A stretch of 64,000 bases of DNA from contig OX104130.1 of NCBI GenBank assembly GCA_944470555.2, positions 49,881,491 to 49,945,490 of the forward strand, given 5' to 3'. A program made the position numbers and the translations under genes. The DNA is from Heterobilharzia americana (Eukaryota; Platyhelminthes; Trematoda; Strigeidida; Schistosomatidae). The notes under the pieces were generated by a model that was not told where the DNA came from, did not search any database, and saw nothing but the letters and a program-made list of their open reading frames with translations. Every line of letters begins with the position of its first letter. The stretch's first letter is position 1. This document shows positions 58,301 to 64,000 of the stretch, in pieces.

Positions 58301-61162
58301 ACACGACACCCAACCATCATCGTCCTAGTCTTGAGCTAGAAATCTTTTCCATCTTTTCAAACATTTTGTTTTTAATGAGAGCCATTTTCAATGGAATATG
58401 TTCTCGAACAATAAATCAGGTTCTTGTGCCATGCAAATATAAGTGTATATATATGCATCTTGTCTACCGATAAAACATACATAGAAGTGACTACCGATTG
58501 TTTTCCTCAACAGACTACTAGAAAACGAGGACAGAATTTCCCTCCTCTCCGCATTTTATGTGACCGGTACATGAATAGACCCAATAACTTTAGTGTGGTT
58601 GCACTTTTATTGCTAAACAATTAAGAATGTGTCCAAAACAGATTTCTATTCACAAGCACATAGTGATTATTTCAAAGTAACTCCTAGTTTGACGAATTAC
58701 ACCAAGATTCAGTACGAGATCTTACCGCTGCGAAATTTATTCGCCATCCACGTTTACTTTTAATTCAACATTTCTGCTTTGGTTGTTATCTCCAAAAGAG
58801 AAGGCAAGGGATAAAGTAAGTTACTATTCTTCTACTTGAAACTAGCAAATCAGTGAAACCAATCTTATGCACTAAAATCTCACCGGATACTGAATGGGGA
58901 TTCACGTCAACACTGTCATTAAGCTTGCATGAGTGATCAAAAACCTCCATTTCGATGTGACATTGACGTGTTTACTGAACACGTTTCTGCACTTTTCAGA
59001 GAGCATAGTTTACGCCCATCAAAGCTGATTGTTCATGCAGTCTCGTCGAACACTTCATCATAGGACGGTTTTTATTTTGGTGAAGCCATTTTGTTTTTAA
59101 CTGTTCCGTGTTATGAACATTTCCTTATCGTTTTAGTATGAAGCTAGGAAACACTTTGGCTGTAACGAACTGGATGGGATTGAAATGGATGGTAGTCATT
59201 TTAGCCAAAGAATATTAGAAGTAAGTTAATCTCCATCGCATTCTGCCTATATCAAGTTAAAAACAGTCACCTATTCTTCTGAAACGTACCATATTGTGAT
59301 AACTGGTTTCATTTCGAAGTGAGGATATGTCTTGAATAGACGAAATCAAAATTTTGGAGTTTGATAGAGCAATAAACCCCCTCCCAAATTTCATTTTCAG
59401 TACCTCAGATGCACTGATTTCCATCAAATAGTGTCAACATATCTTGCTTATGTAGAATTCAAATTCGTATACCCAGATAGAAAACTTTGATGTCAGAAAA
59501 AAATAGATAAATAACTCACTTTCACAAAACAAACTGGATAGCAAATTTTATTTGTTGTGTGATATCTCACGTGTGGAACGTGGAATAATTCTACATAAAA
59601 TTGCCTTACTATTATTTCCCCTTGGTCATGACTAAACCCTCAGCTTGTTCAACTTTGTTTCCAATATAACGATTGAAATTTGGATACCATGACTTAAAAT
59701 AGATATTCCGAGTAGCTACTAAGCTTCAGCAGATTTCCAGTCTAACTATTAAGCTCCTTAGCAGCCTTACAACTGAACTGCCTCTCCAATTTCTCCTCAG
59801 AAGGCTTTCGATTCATTTTCACTTCTCTGTAACGATGAATTAAGTGACTGTGAAATATTAGTTATTCTCTCAACGATTATGAGTCTGTTCTTATGTGAAA
59901 GCGACTACGAGAATTAATTTTATCATGACATGTACCTCAAATTCACAATAAACAATGAAAAATATTGTTAGTGATTTCCACTTATTGAGAAAATCAACAC
60001 CGATTTTCGAAATGGCTTAGTATACTAATTCATGAATCTGAATTCCTGCTAAAACATTTCAGCAGGATAAATAATACTCTGTGACATCACGTTGTTAGTG
60101 ATAATTGTGAAAGTTTCCCCTGAATGAATTTATTTCGTATCTTCCTCATTTTCTTATATTACTGCAAATGAAATGGATCACTAAGTAATTCCATAGAAAC
60201 ACATTGAATCGTGAATCGACTTGATCATAAGCACTTATGTGATTTAAAGTACGATTTACCATATTTTGAAAATTTTTATTAGAAACGACTTCTTCCATTC
60301 TGTTTGCTTTTCTGAATGCTGAGTGAAGAAAAGATAAATTTTACAGCTAACTGACCAGTACCATTGTTCAAACGCACCAATTCCTCTTTCTGACAGTGAT
60401 ATTTTACTCGCTCAATAATATGACGTAAAACAGTTTTGCTAATGTGTAGACAGAATACTAATCACTACTATTTGTTGATATCCTTGTAATTACTCGTCGT
60501 TTTCCTGAATCAAACTCTCCAACCTCCAATGAGTCCCAAGTAGGAGGGAACCTGTGGCCTGGATTCCTGTGCTTGCCACAACCAAGTAGGATACTAATTG
60601 TTTAGAAACCCGCTTGCAAAGTTAATAATACCATAAAATAAAAGTCATAAACGTTGACCACATGCAATTTCTCAATGTCATCTAATTAAGTTATTTTTGA
60701 ATGAAAATCCAAAATTTCCTCAACAAAGTATTTTTACTATTATGTGGGTTAAACTTTAGCAATATGGTAGGATGTAATTCCATCTTAGTTTACTTATTAG
60801 GTGAACCACACCGTGAGACAGCATTATTTACTGAAAAACAAGTTGTCTTCATAATGTAATTAAGTGAATAATACTGTGATACTGTGTACTACATCCAGTT
60901 GACCAAGTAAAGTTCAATTACTCCTAACCAAAATCGGTTAGTGAAAAGTGCAGTTAATTAGTTCATAGATTGATCCCTGTTTACTGATCCCAATAACATA
61001 CTTTCATAAAACTGTATTATTTTCAATATGAACTATTCCCTTACCGAATGATTCTTGTGAACTGCATTCAAATCACTTTTTGTAGACTGATATAATGACA
61101 CCAAGCCAAGAGATGATAAGACACGTTTCTAGAATAACTCTGGCATACCTACAGGATACAGG
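40293..61162 (+). CDS. Gene C: leishmanolysin/invadolysin-like (M8) zinc metallopeptidase, N-terminal and catalytic part, nine recognised exons
   Basis: Exons: 40293-40382, 40424-40537, 45341-45452, 46696-46830, 52300-52405, 53602-53660, 56781-56874, 59137-59220, 61086-61162. They read in family order: signal peptide, N-terminal strand, Cys-rich segment, TLAWASFC, SKHEIGHVL (zinc His pair and catalytic Glu), EARKHFGC, GSHF (third zinc His, 73 residues after HEIGH), and ITLAYLQDTG. Splice phases agree from the fourth exon onward. Two gaps remain: no exon is found for roughly 35-45 residues between exons 2 and 3, and exon 3 to 4 is out of phase. M8 enzymes are secreted or membrane-associated endopeptidases. 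The C-terminal exons should lie beyond 64000. Confidence 0.85.
40424..40537 (+). CDS. Gene C exon 2, N-terminal beta-strand region
   Basis: It follows a 41-bp intron (40383-40423, gtaaaa...ttctcag) and ends at donor GTATGT. Its 38 codons begin RDGIYATN and contain LKITVVYDKSLDG, ending MFTKIK. It is phase 0 at both ends and matches gene A exon 2 position for position except one codon. Confidence 0.8.
40538..40984 (+). other. Intron of gene C inside the inverted-repeat spacer
   Basis: I see no coding segment here. The sequence leads into the right arm of the large inverted repeat. Confidence 0.45.
40985..44283 (-). repeat. Right arm of the 3.3-kb inverted repeat
   Basis: Reverse complement of 35708-39007, with one single-base indel noticed. 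It lies in the intron between gene C exons 2 and 3, exactly where one expected exon is missing. No M8-like exon was recognised within it on the plus strand. Confidence 0.95.
43810..44283 (+). pseudogene. Penelope-like RT fragment (right-arm copy)
   Basis: The frame 43858-44277 is identical to the left-arm copy, with FYVTSLYTKIP, GVAVGSPISPVVADIFM and RYVDDTF. The reading starts slightly earlier (LDDLHIEEDEKV). It terminates at the repeat edge after NDRF. Confidence 0.9.
44284..45340 (+). other. Gene C intron; no recognised exon
   Basis: This is the only unique sequence between the inverted repeat and exon 3. Candidate acceptors are present, but no segment reads as the expected M8 block before the Cys-rich exon. 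Confidence 0.4.
45341..45452 (+). CDS. Gene C exon 3, Cys-rich segment
   Basis: The acceptor (ctgtttttcag) is strong and the donor is GTAAGT at 45453. After one base the frame reads NCKDDLYSSIGKMSGCYLSC, then QDVKC and HLSIPDKYLS. Leishmanolysins have a C...C...C block followed by [VI]-P-x2-[YH]-L at this position. Entry needs two bases from an unseen exon (exon 2 leaves in phase 0), and it leaves in phase 0 although exon 4 enters in phase 2. Confidence 0.72.
46696..46830 (+). CDS. Gene C exon 4, strand plus TLAWASFC block
   Basis: The acceptor (gaatttttag) and donor GTAAGT enclose 135 bp. It reads PVYKAGEGLAPNELVLLVSM, then ENTKSCGQSTLAWASFCEK and DPRSGR. This matches the M8 block D-[FY]-[VL]-x-[YL]-V-[ST]-x4-T-x2-C-x3-T-L-A-[YW]-A-x2-C. 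The last codon is split AG|A and completes as Arg with exon 5, giving RPFIGVVNFC. Confidence 0.87.
47415..48213 (-). mobile_element. Penelope-like element 3' end with GIY-YIG endonuclease, in fold-back arrangement
   Basis: On the minus strand a GIY-YIG-type domain is read: IIYKINRNNCSQYYIGQSGR, then LHEHQLAF, followed by RYIREFLEAWHSGQSVSNQQ. These are typical of the C-terminal nuclease of Penelope-like elements. The flanks 47415-47657 and 47971-48213 are inverted copies (positions sum to 95628), diverged at scattered sites. The 313-bp spacer carries the GIY-YIG core. It lies in the gene C intron between exons 4 and 5. Confidence 0.85.
48435..48457. repeat. (GTA)n microsatellite
   Basis: More than seven GTA units in a row within a gene C intron. 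Confidence 0.95.
48458..49959 (+). other. Gene C intron; nothing recognised
   Basis: No family-like open frame or repeat signature is visible. Confidence 0.4.
49960..50145 (+). repeat. Sm-alpha-like SINE remnant with hammerhead-like domain
   Basis: A box-B-like GTTTGAATCTC near 50031 and a weak box-A-like stretch near 49960 precede a hammerhead-like segment. CAGACGA (50084-50090) stands for CUGANGA with one core change, GAAAC (50105-50109) is intact, and GTC (50114-50116) is followed by GAGGATTTCACTGC. The order, tRNA-like promoter then ribozyme, is that described for the schistosome Sm-alpha family. Confidence 0.55.
50146..52299 (+). other. Gene C intron; nothing recognised
   Basis: Short open frames only; those on the minus strand at 50060-50398 overlap the SINE-like repeat and have no family character. 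Confidence 0.4.
52300..52405 (+). CDS. Gene C exon 5, active-site exon (HEIGH)
   Basis: The acceptor (cattttcag) precedes 52300 and the donor GTAGGT follows 52405. The frame reads PFIGVVNFCYSLKVL, then SEQIVATSKHEIGHVL. RP-x-x-G-x-[VI]-N-[FL]-C followed by HExxH is the M8 signature. The two His of HEIGH would bind zinc and the Glu would act as the catalytic base. It leaves in phase 0 into exon 6. Confidence 0.92.
53602..53660 (+). CDS. Gene C exon 6, segment after the active site
   Basis: The acceptor (attttacag) and donor GTAAGT define 59 bp encoding GIHPSVLYHIQEFNAELKN. Following HEIGHVL directly, it gives HVLGIHPSVLYHI, comparable with the H-x-L-G-[FI]-x-x-x-L-[FY] of the family. The split codon GA|T joins exon 7 as Asp. 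The usual proline/arginine loop (TPR) of leishmanolysins is absent. Confidence 0.8.
53907..54210 (-). repeat. tRNA-derived SINE, minus orientation
   Basis: Read on the minus strand it begins with a tRNA-like head (CCCGAATAGCTCAGTGG, box A; GTTCGGATCTC, box B) at 54210. A body of about 230 bp follows, ending near 53907. It is homologous to the plus-strand copies at 54236-54612. Pol III boxes support a SINE rather than a functional tRNA gene, because the anticodon arm and acceptor stem do not form a regular cloverleaf. Confidence 0.82.
54236..54612 (+). repeat. tRNA-derived SINE, plus orientation (tail fragment followed by a head copy)
   Basis: 54236-54400 is the SINE tail region on the plus strand. 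From 54421 a new copy starts with box A TAGCTCAGTGG (54432-54442) and box B GTTCGAATC (54476-54484) and stops near 54612. With the minus copy at 53907-54210 this makes a local palindrome. Confidence 0.82.
55040..56290. repeat. Strand-asymmetric, G-poor/C-rich repetitive segment
   Basis: Base use differs from the surroundings. Left of about 55550 the minus strand is rich in C and A; right of it the plus strand is (many ACA/CAC runs, almost no G over 55680-56060). It ends in (ACATG)n near 56255-56286 after a CTTCAATTGACATGAG segment that resembles Sm-alpha-type tails. Long open frames on both strands follow from the low stop-codon frequency of such sequence and show no family. It is probably a composite repeat element. 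Confidence 0.5.
56781..56874 (+). CDS. Gene C exon 7, segment between active site and third His
   Basis: The acceptor (gtgtttcaag) and donor GTAAGT enclose 94 bp. After one base it reads RTLVQNVTRHWVSARGTAEV then IIRLPTML. The pattern T-V-x-x-V-x-R-x-W-x-x-x-x-G followed by P-x-[VM] is the M8 segment just before the EARxHF block. Phase 2 entry and phase 0 exit match exons 6 and 8. Confidence 0.85.
56875..57779 (+). other. Gene C intron; nothing recognised
   Basis: A/T-rich intron sequence without an identifiable element. Confidence 0.4.
57780..58300 (-). pseudogene. Penelope-like element GIY-YIG region (degraded)
   Basis: The minus-strand frame (58215-57907) contains NRTNVIHKIKCKDCSKHHVD, then QSSQQIDQKIHEHLVQVKQ. 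The block normally Y-[VI]-G-Q-[ST]-x-R-x2-x2-R-I-x-E-H is recognisable, but the Tyr-Val-Gly appears as HVD and the Arg as Gln. It is therefore a mutated GIY-YIG domain. It lies in a gene C intron. Confidence 0.72.
59137..59220 (+). CDS. Gene C exon 8, third zinc ligand exon
   Basis: The acceptor (tatcgttttag) and donor GTAAGT enclose 28 codons, phase 0 at both ends. It reads YEARKHFGCNELDGIEMD, then GSHFSQRILE. E-A-R-x-H-[FY]-x-C-x2-[LM]-x-G-[IV]-E and S-H-[WF]-x2-R are diagnostic leishmanolysin motifs. The His of GSHF is the third zinc ligand. Confidence 0.92.
59221..61085 (+). other. Gene C intron between exons 8 and 9
   Basis: It contains the hammerhead-like relic at 60515-60580; otherwise nothing recognised. 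Confidence 0.5.
60515..60580 (+). ncRNA. Hammerhead-ribozyme-like relic (decayed)
   Basis: CCAATGAGTCCCAAGTAGGA (from 60526) then GGGAACC, followed by GGCCTGGATTCC. The arrangement resembles the schistosome hammerhead, whose core is CTGATGAG...GAAAC and whose cleavage strand contains CTGGATTCC. The core is CCAATGA instead of CTGATGA, and GGAAC instead of GAAAC, so it should be inactive. Confidence 0.5.
61086..61162 (+). CDS. Gene C exon 9, NE[IL]MT-equivalent block
   Basis: The acceptor (tttttgtag) and donor GTAAGT enclose 77 bp reading TDIMTPSQEM, IRHVSRITLAYLQDTG. It matches the M8 block [NT]-[ED]-[IL]-M-T...-[VI]-S-x-[IL]-T-L-A-x-L-x-D-[TS]-G. It leaves in phase 2 (GG|), the phase in which exon B-1 of gene B enters, so the intron position is conserved. 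The continuation of gene C is presumably to the right of the RTE copy. Confidence 0.88.
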
Positions 61163-61358
61163 GTAAGTATATAATTCACACGTTAATACTGAACAACTCT
61201 ATTCTCACCTTTTAAATCTGTGCATAGAGAGAGGTAAAAACCTGGGTATTGATATATGATCTGTGCATTTTCTACATATAAACATAAACCTCGCATCATA
61301 ACTATCGCAGTTCATAAAATTTCAAACAATGTTCTTCTCGATCCGTATTTATTATTTA

Positions 61359-64000
61359 TTAGTTCCTTGGGTTCCTAGTGGGACATACGGCTTCACTAGC
61401 ACGTCTACAGTGCACTCTGTTCTCTGCAATCATTTTAACCTGGCTCCACGACTGCCCACAAGCTCTCATTTCTTCCTCGCACGATCTCCTCCATGTCACC
61501 CTTGCCTCGGACACCCAACTCGTCGCTTCCCATCTGGGTTCCACTCGAGTGACTAGCCTGGCGCATGATGTCCGAAAATGGTCTTCTCAGAGCATGCCCA
61601 ATCCATCTCCACTTCCTTCTGCATATTTCTTGAGCGATAGCTTCTTGGTTGGTTCATTGTCCGACCAGGGTTCCTTGTTGCTTATTCTTATTATTCTGGC
61701 CATCTGATCTTCAGTAACGAGCCTGCGTAGGCGGCAGTTGTTCATCAATGTCTGTAGTTTGTTGGAAATGCCTTTCGTAACGCGCCAAGTCTCTGAACCA
61801 TACAGGAGCACTGACTTGACGTTGGTGTTGAAAATCCGGATCTTGTTCACGCTTCATGCTGAGTGAAGAAGATCTCCACACTGGTTTCAGGCTAATGAAC
61901 GCCTGTCTTGCTTTTCCGATCCTGGTTGGCTTTGACGTCCTCGTGTGTGCCGCCGCCTGTAGTTGAAACAGTGCTGCCTAGATAGGTGAAGGAGGTTACT
62001 TCCTTTGAGATTCTCTTGTTGATGGTGATTGGAGTTTGTTGTTGTTGTTGTTGGAGTTGTTGGTGCGGCATCTTCATCACCTCTGTCTTCTCTATATTCT
62101 CTTGAAGTCCCATCTTCGCTGCCTCGCCGCTTCTGCCAACTTGTTAGTTTTCACCTGTAGATCTTCCAGTTTGTAAGACATCAGACACAAGTCATCGGCG
62201 AAATCCGAGTCTTCTAGATTCTTTTCCGCGGTCCAGTGTATCCCCCTCTTCTCGCTGCCTACTGTTTGCTGCATGATCCAGTCCACCACAATCAGGAATA
62301 TCATGGGTGGTAGTAGGCAACCTTGTTTCACTCCTGTCTTCACTTCAAAAGCATCTCTAAGCTTCCCACTGTGAATTTTTGGCATGTTTTTGAATGAGGC
62401 TGATAAAGGTTTGCGGTATTCTGTAGTAATGAAGCAGTTTCCAAATTACTTCTCAGTCGACGCTGTCAAAGGCCTTCTCAAAGTCGATGAAGTTGAGGTA
62501 GAGAGTTGACTGCCATTCCATGCTCTGTTCTATGATGATGCGAAGCGTTACAATTTGGTCTGCACATGATTTGTACTTCCTGAATCCAGCCAGCCATCCT
62601 GTTCCGGTCGTAATTTTGAATCCAGTGCATCTTTTAGTCTCTCCAAGATGATGCGGCTTAATATTTTACTTGGGGTGGACAGGAGAGTGATTCCGCGCCA
62701 GTTCTTGCAAGCACTGAGGTCTCCCTTCTTCGGCAGTTTGACAAGGTAACCCTTCTTCCAATCGCCAGGTACCTTCTCATCCTTCCACACATTCTGCAAT
62801 AGTGGTGTGAGCATGTCCGCTGTTGTCTCTGCATCTGTTCTCAGTGATTCTGGCGGGATCCCATCTGGTCCTGCTGCTTTCCCATATTTCATTAGCTTGA
62901 TGGCATTCAGGACTTCCATTTTCTTTGGAGGATTAATGTTCACTTGTAGTTCAGCGGCTGCAGGTGGTATTTCTGGACGAAGTGCAGGTGGTGGTCGATT
63001 CAAGAGCTTCTTGAAGTGGTCGGCCCATTGTTCCCTTTGTTTCTCGTCTTTCGTGATTAAATTTCCGTCATCACCTTTTACTGGTTTCATCTGTGTTGGT
63101 CTCTTCCCTGATAGCAACCTGGTTATTTGACACAATGCTGTCAGGTCTCTCTTACCGGCCTACAGACTGTTCTGCTTCACTTGCCAGAGTTTCGTAAAAG
63201 TGTCTTTTGTCTATCAGTGCAATCTTCTTCACTTCTTTGTCGAGTGTTTCATAAATTGTACTCAGTTCCTCCTCTTGGTGTGCATCCCTGCACTGGTTCA
63301 TCTTCTGCTTCACCATCCTCCTCTCTTCTATCAGCTTCCATCTATCTATAGAGATCCATTTCTTGTCTCTCTCTGCTTTCCTCCCAATGCAATTGTGCAG
63401 GTTTCTTTCCACATCTCTTTCAAAGAGTTCCAGTGTTCATCCACACAGGTTCCTTCAGGAATGTTCCCCGATATCTCCTATTTTGTCTTCATGGCTGCCG
63501 TGACGATTTACTTTGTAGACTCGTCCTTCAGGTTCCGAGTGTTGTATTTGAACTGTGACATATCACCAGCCTCCATGAAGGCTTTCAAATTGATTTGGAA
63601 GGTTCCTTGAAGTAGATAGTGGTGTGAACCTAAATCTGCTCCTCTCCTTGACCTCATGTCAAGTAAGCTGCGTCTCCACTTTCTTCACATTGACATGAAG
63701 TCGACCTGACTTTTAGTGTGTCCTGGTGTCTGGTGAAATCCATGTCGCTCGCTTTGTGGATATCCTTGTGCTTGGACACACTGCCTCCAATCACCAAATC
63801 GTTGAATACACAGAATTCTGCAAACAGTTCTCCATTCTCGTTCATCACCTCACCGAGCGCTTCTCAACCCATGGTTGGTTCTCTTCCTGTGTTGTCCTCT
63901 CCCAGTTTGGCACTCATGTCACCCCACCCATTAGAATGAGTTTTGATGTCGCCAACTGAGGTCTTGTCCAGTGTTGACTGAAGTTGTCTGCAGGATTCCT
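61359..64000 (-). mobile_element. RTE-like non-LTR retrotransposon (RTE3), runs off the right edge
   Basis: This is the best-preserved copy. Read right to left on the minus strand: endonuclease part (63.65-64.0 kb), a linker with KWISIDRW and KMNQCRDAHQEEE, then RT with KAAGPDGIPPESLR, LVKLPKKGDLSACKNWRGI, a FIDFEKAFDSVD-like palm near 62.48 kb followed by a stop, WIMQQTVGSEKRG and FADDLCLMS. The terminal LLYGSETWRVT segment is at 61850-61587. A TAA-rich tail lies near 61350. Several frame breaks remain. It inserted in the intron after gene C exon 9. Confidence 0.87.
62548..63135 (-). pseudogene. RTE3 reverse transcriptase, fingers region (longest open frame)
   Basis: 195 codons covering the RT N-terminal region: WADHFKKLLNRPPP, MKYGKAAGPDGIPPE (RT motif 0/1), VWKDEKVPGDWKKGYL, PKKGDLSACKNWRGITLLS and KILSRIILERLKD. 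It ends in a frameshift before the catalytic palm motif. The equivalent segment is deleted in RTE1. Confidence 0.88.

Overview
The window looks like nuclear DNA of a parasitic flatworm, most likely a schistosome or close relative. It is A/T-rich and gene-sparse, with tiny exons separated by kilobase introns (but a 41-bp first intron), and it is crowded with decayed retroelements. These include Ty3/gypsy, Penelope-like elements with GIY-YIG domains, RTE-like non-LTR elements, tRNA-derived SINEs and hammerhead-ribozyme-like relics. Assignment to Schistosoma is an inference from this combination; no search was run.

The cellular genes recognised belong to one family: leishmanolysin/invadolysin-like zinc metallopeptidases (peptidase family M8). 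Three partial genes are present. Gene A (minus, 3.47-3.72 kb) shows exons 1-2 only and runs off the left edge. Gene B (minus, 26.0 to 17.2 kb) shows four exons of the C-terminal half, with a decayed remnant of an upstream exon and no recognised 5' half. Gene C (plus, 40.3 to 61.2 kb) shows nine exons from signal peptide through the HEIGH active site, the third zinc histidine and the strand before the C-terminal domain. It presumably continues past the right edge. Almost all joins agree in splice phase; two gaps in gene C (between 40.54 and 45.34 kb, and between 45.45 and 46.70 kb) are unresolved.

Layout: 1-5 kb, gene A 5' exons between 351-bp inverted repeats. 10.2-13.0 kb, broken Ty3/gypsy pol. 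13.05-14.3 kb, hammerhead-like relic and Penelope RT. 17.2-26.2 kb, gene B with an internally deleted RTE copy in an intron. 26.7-28.0 kb, one arm of a degraded inverted duplication carrying a dead exon 1. 28.2-31.2 kb, a decayed, nearly full-length RTE. 32.4-33.4 kb, unassigned open frames. 35.7-44.3 kb, a near-perfect inverted repeat with 3.3-kb arms and a 2-kb spacer; the spacer holds exons 1-2 of gene C and a dead exon-1 copy. 45-61 kb, remaining gene C exons in introns filled with Penelope fragments, SINEs and a strand-biased repeat. 61.4 kb to the end, an RTE copy on the minus strand.

The overall picture is a locus of M8 peptidase paralogues repeatedly copied and broken by inverted duplication, with retroelements at many of the breakpoints. 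Whether any of the three genes is functional cannot be decided from this window alone.
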